Source: an uncultured Bacteroidales bacterium
GTDB taxonomy: Bacteria; Bacteroidota; Bacteroidia; Bacteroidales; Paludibacteraceae
Length of the DNA stretch: 9,166 bases
Assembly (NCBI GenBank): GCA_937885465.1
Contig: CAKZZM010000020.1
Location: forward strand, 1-9,166
Direction: 5' to 3'
Made by a program: the position numbers and the translations under genes. A model generated the notes under the pieces. It was not told where the DNA came from, did no database searches, and saw only the letters and a program-made list of their open reading frames with translations. The first letter of the stretch is position 1. Each line of letters begins with the position of its first letter. This document shows, piece after piece, positions 1-4,556 of this stretch.

Positions 1-854
1 GGCAGGAAACCGCCGGGATGGTAGGAATAGGGATTGTTTTCCGCCAGGGTGAACGGGCCCAGGGGACCGTCGCTGACATAAACCCCATCAGCATAGATGT
101 TATATTCCGTGCCGGGGCATGCGTATTGCAGATAATACCTGCCTGCATGCTTTGTCATCCACGCCCCCTCGATGAAAGGCGCGTTGGAGAACATACCCCG
201 GATCATCGCCTTGCGGTCGTCCGGGATCTGATCCTCCCGCATGCCTCTGGCAGCCAGGAATGCCCGCATCCTCGCATCCGCCTCTTCCTGCCGGAGGGGT
301 AGGAGGCTGTGAGCCTCCCCCGAGCGCTCAAACCCTATTTCAAATGGATGCCCCTCAATCAGAACCTTTCTTTCTCCCTTGGGAAGCATCGTCTCCGCGT
401 CCAACTCCACGCCCCAGATCGGGGTAGCGTTGGAGCAGCCCCAGTAAAAGTAGACCCGACCATCGTCATCAATGAACAGATTGGGATCCCAGAAGGGAAA
501 GTTCCCCGGTATTTTTTCATATTGCCCGTTCAGGATATCCCGGGTGCGCCAGCGGTCGCAGTTTTCATCCCGGCGGGAAGCGCAAAAGTATACCCACTCG
601 CCCATCACACGTACGTCGGGGGCATAATCATACAGCGGAAGCTCCCGGGGAAGCCGATGGTTTTCCCAATGCGCCAGGTCATCCGATACCCATACGCCCA
701 GGGTCATGGACGCAAAGATGTAATAGCGGCCCCGAAAGCAGATCATGGAGGGGTCTGCCGCTTCCCGGCAGATTTTCATATCTCCGCCCTGGAGCTGGTC
801 CAAATTGAACTGGTAACGGTAATTCACATTGATGGGGTTGCAAAAGTACGGCAT
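1..854 (-). CDS. Glycoside hydrolase family 43-type enzyme, C-terminus outside window
   Basis: Reading the minus strand from ATG at 854 gives 284 complete codons with no stop before the window edge, so this is the N-terminal part of a longer protein. The sequence looks like the five-bladed beta-propeller GH43 family (beta-xylosidases, arabinofuranosidases and relatives that cleave plant polysaccharide side chains by inversion). The three expected acidic residues are visible: D34 in AADPSM (likely general base), D123 in FWDPNLF (pKa modulator) and E229 in FIEGAW (likely general acid). Blade-like stretches include RYYIFASMTLGVWVSDDL and VYVSDGPLGPF. There is no signal peptide, so it probably acts in the cytoplasm on imported oligosaccharides. 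The start is set by AGGAGG eight bases upstream. In-frame codons above that ATG (reading QAYLIAQEETK) also look coding, so homologues may begin earlier. Substrate cannot be told. Family assignment is firm; exact subfamily is not. Confidence 0.88.
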   Translation of the reverse strand, partial: MPYFCNPINVNYRYQFNLDQLQGGDMKICREAADPSMICFRGRYYIFASMTLGVWVSDDLAHWENHRLPRELPLYDYAPDVRVMGEWVYFCASRRDENCDRWRTRDILNGQYEKIPGNFPFWDPNLFIDDDGRVYFYWGCSNATPIWGVELDAETMLPKGERKVLIEGHPFEIGFERSGEAHSLLPLRQEEADARMRAFLAARGMREDQIPDDRKAMIRGMFSNAPFIEGAWMTKHAGRYYLQYACPGTEYNIYADGVYVSDGPLGPFTLAENNPYSYHPGGFL

Positions 855-862
855 TTTTGTTT

Positions 863-868
863 CCTCCT
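863..868 (-). promoter_or_regulatory. Ribosome binding site AGGAGG of the GH43 gene
   Basis: A perfect AGGAGG lies on the minus strand, eight bases before the ATG at 854. It decides the start codon and is typical of Firmicutes, unlike the genes to the right of base 1788, which have no such site. Confidence 0.8.
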
Positions 869-874
869 GCGCAA

Positions 875-1060
875 TCAGATAAGCTTGAGAGGCTCTGCGT
901 GATCTGCCTGTCGGTTCGGCTCAAAATCCAGATATCCACTCTCGTTTTCTTTGCTGCCATCAAAAAATGATCGCGCAAATCAGGCGGATCAGCAGGCTTT
1001 GCTCCATTTGCATCAGAACATCTGCACAGGAATCCTCCTCTCCATGTTTTCAAAATGATT
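875..1060 (-). other. GH43 upstream leader; possible frameshifted remnant
   Basis: This part of the spacer has no intact gene. On the minus strand a frame open from about 979 to a stop at 875-877 reads like a protein end (GYLDFEPNRQADHAEPLKLI). Another frame before it (about 1060 to 968) also reads plausibly (SDANGAKPADPPDLRDHF). One extra base in the A-run at 962-967 would join them. There is an AGGAGG-like site near 1033-1045 but no good in-frame ATG. It may be a decayed small gene or just leader sequence; I do not recognise a family. Confidence 0.2.
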
Positions 1061-1093
1061 TTAACAGTTTGCGAACCATAATTCTTTGAGTAT

Positions 1094-1174
1094 TCCGACA
1101 TAAAATAACAGAAAACCGACATACTGCGGCGCATGGGAACCAAAATGTCGGATTTGTGAAAGAATATGTCGGAT
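1094..1174. promoter_or_regulatory. Four-box operator-like array (CCGACATA / TATGTCGG)
   Basis: Two copies of CCGACATA (1095-1102 and 1116-1123) are followed by two copies of its reverse complement core ATGTCGGAT (1145-1153 and 1166-1174). Spacing within each pair is exactly 21 bases, two helical turns, and the two pairs face each other. Paired boxes two turns apart are typical of dimeric or AraC-type regulator binding. The array sits between the GH43 gene and the plus-strand genes, so it could control either direction. The last box overlaps the start codon of a short reading frame at 1166. The protein that binds is not in the window. Confidence 0.55.
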
Positions 1175-1216
1175 GAGAAAAAGACGGAAAAGCTGAAAGC
1201 TGATAAAATAGGCATG
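1166..1216 (+). pseudogene. Possible 5' stub of a MATE-family transporter gene
   Basis: An ATG at 1166 opens a frame that begins MSDEKKTEKLKADKIG. This resembles the charged cytoplasmic leader before the first helix in some clostridial MATE multidrug exporters, where a GTMPIGKLL-type motif would follow. Here the frame instead continues into unrelated sequence and stops at TAG 1334-1336. If the reading is right, the rest of the gene was replaced by the toxin-antitoxin segment at about 1215. The match is short and from memory, with only a weak ribosome binding site, so this is a low-confidence call. The alternative is a chance frame. Confidence 0.22.
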
Positions 1217-1249
1217 GCAACAAGGTTCTTTCTATTTAGGAGACATATT

Positions 1250-1310
1250 TTGTCCACGGCTGCAAGCGAAGCGCCGCAAGCGTGGTTACAAAATAGTCAT
1301 CCGTGGACAA
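1250..1310. repeat. Inverted repeat upstream of relB
   Basis: TTGTCCACGG at 1250-1259 is matched by its exact reverse complement CCGTGGACAA at 1301-1310, with 41 bases between. The spacer contains a short direct repeat GCAAGCG at 1263-1269 and 1276-1282. The repeat lies 41 bases before the antitoxin start. RelB-type antitoxins usually repress their own promoter by binding such palindromes, so an operator role is possible. It could also mark the edge of the transferred toxin-antitoxin segment. Confidence 0.45.
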
Positions 1311-1338
1311 TAAGTCAGAAACAAAACTACGTTTAGTG

Positions 1339-1344
1339 AGGAGG
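1339..1344 (+). promoter_or_regulatory. Ribosome binding site of the antitoxin gene
   Basis: AGGAGG ends six bases before ATG 1351. It points to 1351 rather than the in-frame ATGs at 1303 or 1345, because the ATG at 1345 directly abuts the site and 1303 lies upstream of it. Confidence 0.75.
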
Positions 1345-1350
1345 ATGACT

Positions 1351-1620
1351 ATGGCTACTACATCTTACACACATCGCATTGATTCAGATCTAAGGACACA
1401 GAGCGAGGCAATCTATGCAGCTCTTGGCATGTCGCTTGGAACCGCAATAAATGTGTTCCTGAAAAAATCTGTCGCAGTCGGAGGGTTTCCCTTTGATGTT
1501 CGACTTGATGTTCCGAGCAAGGAAACGGTCGAAGCAATGCTTGAAGCCGAGAGGGTTGCTAAAGATTCCAAGGTTAAAGCACTTGCTGTAGATGATGCCC
1601 TTGAGGAACTGAAGAAATGA
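1351..1620 (+). CDS. relB: RelB/DinJ-family antitoxin
   Basis: The 89-residue product begins MATTSYTHRIDSDLRTQSEA and has the shape of RelB/DinJ antitoxins: a ribbon-helix-helix N-terminus (about residues 3-45, with the typical LGMSLGTAINVFLKK stretch), then a charged tail (residues 46-89) that would wrap around and neutralise the toxin. Family members dimerise, bind the operator of their own operon and are degraded under stress to free the toxin. The stop codon overlaps the toxin start (ATGA at 1617-1620), the usual sign of translational coupling. A longer frame opens at ATG 1303, but the strong ribosome binding site at 1339-1344 favours 1351. The antitoxin appears intact although its toxin is cut, so it would be an orphan here. 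DinJ is an equally good name. Confidence 0.88.
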   Translation: MATTSYTHRIDSDLRTQSEAIYAALGMSLGTAINVFLKKSVAVGGFPFDVRLDVPSKETVEAMLEAERVAKDSKVKALAVDDALEELKK

Positions 1621-1787
1621 ACGGCTCAGATCAATACAAGGTCAAATGGTCAACCCGATTCAAGAAAGATTATAAGCTTGCCATGAAACGCGGCTATAAC
1701 ATTGATCTGCTGGATGAAGTGATTCGCCTCATCGCTAAGGGTGATCAGCAGCAAAAGCTGATAGAGGACTACGACGACCACGAATTA
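1617..1787 (+). pseudogene. yafQ: YafQ/RelE-type mRNA interferase toxin, truncated by the junction
   Basis: The first 57 residues, ending in EDYDDHEL, match the N-terminal half of YafQ-type toxins, which cut mRNA on the ribosome and are about 90 residues long. In the family the DH-x-L is followed by a G-x-W-x-G-x-R segment, then a H-x-x-P-D-W-x-L-x-Y strand and a C-terminal T-G-T-H motif carrying most catalytic residues (H63, D67, R83, H87 and F91 in E. coli YafQ). Only the equivalent of H50 is left. From about 1788 the frame runs on to a stop at 1893-1895 but encodes unrelated, hydrophobic residues, and that DNA is better explained by a lipoprotein gene on the other strand. The toxin should be inactive. 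Start overlaps the antitoxin stop. Confidence 0.8.
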
Positions 1788-1882
1788 GGTGTATTCATAT
1801 TCGTTTCGTTTTTAGTTGTTTGCGCATTGCAACTCGTCAGGGCTAACATGCCTGCGAGGAGGGTTAGAACTTTAGCTTTCAT
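1769..1882 (-). pseudogene. 5' stub of a Bacteroidales lipoprotein gene
   Basis: On the minus strand ATG at 1882 opens a frame beginning MKAKVLTLLAGMLALTSCNA. It is a textbook lipoprotein signal: positive n-region, hydrophobic core, and a lipobox LTSC with the acceptor cysteine at residue 18, followed by a polar stretch QTTKNETNMN. The reading is native only to about residue 31-33 (base 1788). Beyond that it enters the antisense of the toxin gene and hits a stop at 1769-1771. The gene was therefore cut at the same point as the toxin on the opposite strand. The mature protein is lost, so its function cannot be told. No Shine-Dalgarno sequence is present, as is usual in Bacteroidales. Confidence 0.72.
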
Positions 1883-1914
1883 TTTGTGTGTTTGATTTGA
1901 TGGTTTTTATTGTT

Positions 1915-1978
1915 GCCGCAGACGAGCCGTCTGCGTCCCAGGCTTTGTTTGCCGCAGACGAGCCGTCTGCGTCCCAGG
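1915..1978. repeat. Tandem pair of CGCAGACG hairpin repeats
   Basis: A 28-bp unit occurs twice without mismatch at 1915-1942 and 1951-1978, eight bases apart. Each holds a perfect hairpin: CGCAGACG, loop AGC, CGTCTGCG, followed by TCCCAGG. The pair lies between the lipoprotein stub and the GTAG-headed array. It has the look of a dispersed intergenic palindrome rather than a terminator, as there is no T-run next to the stem. Confidence 0.8.
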
Positions 1979-1984
1979 GCAACT

Positions 1985-2053
1985 ATGCAACGCTCGGAGG
2001 CGTTGCCCACTACTCGGAGGCGTTGCCCACTACTCGGAGGCGTTGCCCACTAC
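1985..2053 (-). repeat. GTAG-headed REP-like array, left copy (three 20-bp units)
   Basis: On the minus strand the 20-bp unit GTAGTGGGCAACGCCTCCGA is repeated three times without mismatch and closed by the arm GCGTTGC, which can pair with the GCAACGC of any unit around a six-base loop. A GTAG tetranucleotide ahead of an imperfect palindrome is the hallmark of REP sequences mobilised by RAYT-type (TnpA-REP) transposases. Bases 1978-2026 recur exactly, inverted, at 2792-2840. The GTAG head of the outermost unit provides the stop codon of the gene at 2050-2250. Confidence 0.82.
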
Positions 2054-2250
2054 ATATCTTCCAAAATGCCTTGTACATATTTGTAGAACTTGGGTGTTCT
2101 GTCGCGCGGAACAGACAATTTGCCTGAAAGTGTGATAGGTTCGCCAAATTGGTAAACAGATGAATACAATATCACGCTGTCCATCACATCGGCAATAACC
2201 GAGAGACAAAAACATAGGGCTAAAGGGATGATTGTATATATTCTTTTCAT
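2050..2250 (-). CDS. Small secreted or membrane-anchored protein, unknown
   Basis: The 66-residue product begins MKRIYTIIPLALCFCLSVIA, a clear N-terminal hydrophobic segment (signal peptide or single anchor), followed by a short extracytoplasmic part ending KFYKYVQGILEDM. I do not recognise the family. The stop TAG is supplied by the GTAG head of the repeat array at 2053 and below, so the original C-terminus may have been longer and the present one made by repeat insertion. It starts 18 bases after the DUF6512-like gene ends and probably forms one transcription unit with it. No Shine-Dalgarno site. The hydrophobic start and spacing support a real gene, but the short length leaves some doubt. 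Confidence 0.55.
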   Translation of the reverse strand: MKRIYTIIPLALCFCLSVIADVMDSVILYSSVYQFGEPITLSGKLSVPRDRTPKFYKYVQGILEDM

Positions 2251-2268
2251 TCCAATAAATCAGTATGA

Positions 2269-2760
2269 CTATCTTAAATCGGCGAAGATAATCCAGTCGG
2301 GAGCATGATAAGACAGAACACCTATGACTACGATACAACATATTATGAGTACAATCCATAATCGCCAATGACATTGCACAAACTGCGATGTCCGCCAGCG
2401 TTTGGCAAGGTGAATGGCACCAATCATGCAGGCAATGTAAATAGCGATATCCAGTAGCATCAGTTCGTGCCGCACAAACCCCCAATAGGAGAAGAAGGCA
2501 ATAATAATAAGCGGCATGACAGCCAGTCCTCCCAATACCGGTGCCCCTATTTCACGGATGTCGCGGCGGCTGATAGTGAGGTAGAGGCTCAACAGAAGCA
2601 TGGGGTAAAAGACCATTTTCATGTGAGCCATCACACTCTCTGAAACAGGAAAAATATACCCTAAAAAATGGTTGAAGAACGGCACGTGATGAACAAAATG
2701 CATCCCCGTGCCAAAGGCTATCAGCAATATGGCTGCTACGATTGTTTCTTTGCGGGTCAT
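2269..2760 (-). CDS. Polytopic membrane protein, DUF6512-like
   Basis: The 163-residue product is strongly hydrophobic, with about five membrane helices (roughly residues 8-25, 45-63, 73-94, 99-117 and 133-150). The stretch FPVSESVMAHMKMVFYPML (about residues 37-55) matches the PVNES-x-WEH-x-K-x-x-FFP type signature I associate with DUF6512 small integral membrane proteins. The function of that family is unknown; charged and histidine residues at helix ends (HFVHHVP at 21-27) are notable. It is the first gene of a two-gene cassette with the small protein just downstream, and GTAG-headed repeats bound the cassette on both sides. The ATG at 2760 follows an AT-rich leader without a Shine-Dalgarno sequence. 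The family name is recalled from the motif, so treat it as tentative; the membrane nature is clear. Confidence 0.75.
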   Translation of the reverse strand: MTRKETIVAAILLIAFGTGMHFVHHVPFFNHFLGYIFPVSESVMAHMKMVFYPMLLLSLYLTISRRDIREIGAPVLGGLAVMPLIIIAFFSYWGFVRHELMLLDIAIYIACMIGAIHLAKRWRTSQFVQCHWRLWIVLIICCIVVIGVLSYHAPDWIIFADLR

Positions 2761-2785
2761 AGAATTGTGATTTATCTAAAAATAA

Positions 2786-2893
2786 TAGTTAGCAACGCCT
2801 CCGAGTAGTGGGCAACGCCTCCGAGCGTTGCATAGTTGCCCGTAGTTAACAACGCCTCCGAGTAGTTAGCAACGCCTCCGAGCGTTGCGTAGC
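2786..2893 (+). repeat. GTAG-headed REP-like arrays, right copies (two arrays of two units)
   Basis: On the plus strand two arrays follow one another. The first (2786-2840) has two 20-bp units and the closing arm GCGTTGC, then ATAGTTGCC. The second (2842-2893) has two units with TTA in place of TGG after GTAG, the closing arm GCGTTGC, then GTAGC. Bases 2792-2840 are an exact inverted copy of 1978-2026, so the gene cassette between is flanked by a 49-bp perfect inverted repeat. Unit number differs between arrays (three, two, two), suggesting expansion and loss. Confidence 0.82.
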
Positions 2894-2922
2894 AAGATTG
2901 TTACAATACTGCTTGACGTAGC

Positions 2923-2997
2923 CTAAATCGCCAAAAGCGCGTTGCAGGCGTGTTCCAACAGCCCTGAGCCAACGATGAGGTAGTCGTAACGAGTCAT
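2923..2997 (-). pseudogene. glf: 5' stub of UDP-galactopyranose mutase
   Basis: Two bases after the ATPase 1 stop, an ATG opens a 24-codon frame starting MTRYDYLIVGSGL. This is the FAD-binding N-terminus of UDP-galactopyranose mutase (usually YDYLIVGSGLFGA), the flavoenzyme that makes UDP-galactofuranose for surface glycans. The frame then departs from the family (LEHACNALLAI) and stops at 2923-2925. Adding one T after the CTGTT would restore GLFGT, so a one-base loss seems to have come first, but the sequence beyond still does not look like the family. The rest of the gene (over 350 codons) is absent, replaced by the repeat arrays. It is a dead remnant, and its position suggests ATPase 1 was inserted in front of, or replaced genes next to, a polysaccharide locus. 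Confidence 0.6.
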
Positions 2998-2999
2998 AA

Positions 3000-4187
3000 T
3001 TACAATAAACTTTCAATATCGCCATGGAAAAAATCTTCTAACGGCATTGCACTGCCTCCGACCACTAATGAGTGCTGCGGATGATAGTGCTGCATGAATG
3101 TGGAAAGGCCGGTATTGTTTTGTCGTCTGCCGCTCTTGACTTCGATAGCCAAAACCTTGTCCCCTCGGCGCACAACGTAATCCACCTCTTCATCGTTCTC
3201 TCGCCAGTAATACAACTCTCCTTCCAATTCATCCATCTTGTCTAACAGGAAACAGCCTACAGCCGATTCAGTCCAGCGTCCCCATTTCTTTGGATCGGTA
3301 CTCACTTTTTCAAACGAAATACCATCCGTCAAAGCAGTCAGCAGTCCGTTGTTAAAGACTTGCAATTTGGGTATTGTGCGGTACTTGCGCGAAGCGTCCA
3401 TCACATATTTGGGCAGACCGATAAGCAGTTTGCTCTCGCCTAAAATTTCCAGATAATGGACCAAGGTAGTTGCATTGCCGGCATCTTGAAGCAAGCCAAG
3501 CATCTTATTGTATGACAGCAATTCTCCGGAATAGGCACAGCCAAGATGGAAGAGTTGGTGCATAAGCGCAGGCTTGTAGATGACTGTTGTCTGCAACACA
3601 TCCTTTTCTATCGCCGGTGAGATGATAGACTCGCGCATATACTTGCGCCAACGCGTTTCATTATTGATATATGGAGCACTGCCGGGATAGCCTCCAAAAT
3701 AGATATATTGGTTGATGTCCCAGCCAAAAGCTTCGTGCATCTCTGCAAACGACCAGTGCCCCATGGGAATTATCTCAAATCGCCCTGCCAACGATTCCGT
3801 CAACCCCTTTTTTAACAAGAGGCGTGAAGATCCAAGAAGCACTACTTTGATATTCACATCATAGAAAGTGTCAGCGTCCCATTCGCGCTTGACTTGCTCA
3901 CTCCAGTTGTTAATCTTATGTATCTCATCAATGGCGAGAATAATTTCGTCATAGTGATTGAAGCGTAGCAACGCACGCACTTCCTCCCATCGGGTGGCAA
4001 TCCACTCTTTGTCGTCCGCATCTACACCGTCGGCATTGAAGAAACGTGAAGAAGTATCCATCTGTTGCAGTGCCTGCTTCACCATCGTCGTTTTGCCCAC
4101 TTGACGCGGACCCGCAACCACTTGAATGGTTCGCCTCGGCTCTTGCAGACGAGCCATAAAATCATGACATTGTGAACGTACTATCAT
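3000..4187 (-). CDS. AAA ATPase with DUF4143 / PD-(D/E)XK-like C-terminus (ATPase 1)
   Basis: The 395-residue product has the standard layout of the archaeal/bacterial AAA-DUF4143 ATPases. Walker A is GPRQVGKT (residues 26-33), Walker B IILAIDE (82-88), a sensor-like VVLLGSS (115-121), then SLAGRFE (132-138) and GGYPGS (165-170), and a helical middle. The C-terminal part carries a restriction-nuclease-like core: E307 in WTESAVG, D336 in EVDYVV, and E349 with K351 in AIEVKSG. All are present, so the fold may be catalytically competent. Members are abundant in Bacteroidales and often linked to mobile DNA; their role is not established, with ideas including DNA processing and defence. The gene has its own promoter at 4318-4354 sharing an exact layout with ATPase 2, and a phased repeat array behind it. 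It starts at ATG 4187 without a Shine-Dalgarno site and its stop is two bases from the glf stub. Confidence 0.92.
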   Translation of the reverse strand: MIVRSQCHDFMARLQEPRRTIQVVAGPRQVGKTTMVKQALQQMDTSSRFFNADGVDADDKEWIATRWEEVRALLRFNHYDEIILAIDEIHKINNWSEQVKREWDADTFYDVNIKVVLLGSSRLLLKKGLTESLAGRFEIIPMGHWSFAEMHEAFGWDINQYIYFGGYPGSAPYINNETRWRKYMRESIISPAIEKDVLQTTVIYKPALMHQLFHLGCAYSGELLSYNKMLGLLQDAGNATTLVHYLEILGESKLLIGLPKYVMDASRKYRTIPKLQVFNNGLLTALTDGISFEKVSTDPKKWGRWTESAVGCFLLDKMDELEGELYYWRENDEEVDYVVRRGDKVLAIEVKSGRRQNNTGLSTFMQHYHPQHSLVVGGSAMPLEDFFHGDIESLL

Positions 4188-4260
4188 AGCTGTTTGTCAA
4201 AATCCGCTTCTATATAACAAATATGTTATTATCTGTATTCGTAGTAGTGAGGTCATCCAA

Positions 4261-4314
4261 TAGTAGTGAGGCACTCCTGTGCCTCACATGAAGCACAGGA
4301 GTGCCTCACTACTA
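4261..4314. repeat. 22-bp perfect inverted repeat, REP/BIME-like
   Basis: The 22-bp arm at 4261-4282, beginning TAGTAGTGAGGCACTCC, is matched perfectly by its reverse complement at 4293-4314 with a ten-base loop. Each arm also holds its own smaller palindrome (GTGAGGCAC, TCCT, GTGCCTCAC at 4266-4287), so alternative folds exist. With the GTAG-type head on both outer ends it looks like two REP units in inverted orientation. A degenerate half unit sits at 4241-4252. It lies in the leader of ATPase 1, between promoter and start codon, so the transcript would carry a strong hairpin. Confidence 0.85.
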
Positions 4315-4317
4315 ATC

Positions 4318-4354
4318 CGCTGCAAAGGTACAAAAAATCTCCGATTCTTGCAAG
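4318..4354 (-). promoter_or_regulatory. Composite promoter of ATPase 1
   Basis: On the plus strand this reads CGCTGCAAAGGTAC, ten bases, CGAT, three bases, TGCAAG. On the minus strand it gives a Bacteroidetes -7 element TACCTTTG (4323-4330) and a TTG -33 element (4351-4353) separated by 20 bases. The same composite, with identical spacing, is found before ATPase 2 at 8841-8877. Transcription would start near 4316 and run through the hairpin repeat at 4261-4314, giving a leader of about 130 bases. Confidence 0.7.
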
Positions 4355-4423
4355 AAAAATCTGCGATTTGTGGTAAAAAAATCTTCAAATCTATCTAAAA
4401 TAATCTGCGATTTGTGGTATTTT
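4336..4423. repeat. 22-bp phased repeat array upstream of ATPase 1
   Basis: Four units begin at 4336, 4358, 4380 and 4402, each starting AATCT, a period of exactly 22 bases. Units two and four share AATCTGCGATTTGTGGTA in full; units one and three are degenerate. The CGAT core falls at 4342, 4364 and 4408 (CAAA at 4386). The first unit overlaps the promoter's -33 element. A period of two helical turns would place the cores on one face of the DNA, as for a cooperative DNA-binding protein. Confidence 0.72.
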
Positions 4424-4492
4424 ATGTACAAGTCTCTCTTAGCAATCCCAACCGCACGTATCGTTGAAAGATGTTTACCGTTGATTATTCAA

Positions 4493-4528
4493 ACAAAAGC
4501 AAGTGACATTTCTGCCACTTGCTTTTGT
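4493..4528 (-). terminator. Intrinsic terminator of the 755-residue protein gene
   Basis: A 13-bp perfect stem pairs 4493-4505 (ACAAAAGCAAGTG) with 4516-4528. On the minus strand the stem can extend by a G-T, a C-G and an A-T pair to close on a GAAA tetraloop. It begins 28 bases beyond the stop codon at 4557 and is followed by a T-rich run, as expected of a terminator for the upstream gene. Confidence 0.75.
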
Positions 4529-4556
4529 ATAGGGTTGCTATACCTTTGCTATACCC

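Noticed and set aside
18..902. Plus-strand frames of 94 and 197 codons
   Set aside because: They are antisense to the clear GH43 gene, which has catalytic motifs and a ribosome binding site.
679..1257. 192-codon minus-strand frame overlapping the GH43 start
   Set aside because: Its 3' part is an out-of-frame reading of GH43 coding DNA and its 5' part crosses the operator array; composition is not protein-like throughout.
1250..1310. Integron attC site
   Set aside because: The inverted repeat lacks the RYYYAAC and GTTRRRY core sites and no integrase is present.
1788..1895. Extended or novel C-terminus of the YafQ toxin
   Set aside because: The continued frame is hydrophobic and unlike the family, and the same DNA encodes a convincing lipoprotein signal on the other strand.
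1888..2127. 79-codon plus-strand frame with a duplicated FAADEPSASQ peptide
   Set aside because: The peptide repeat is simply the translation of the 28-bp hairpin DNA repeat.
2030..2485. 151-codon minus-strand frame
   Set aside because: It overlaps the DUF6512-like and small secreted genes out of frame, is rich in Cys, Arg and His, and has no recognisable features.
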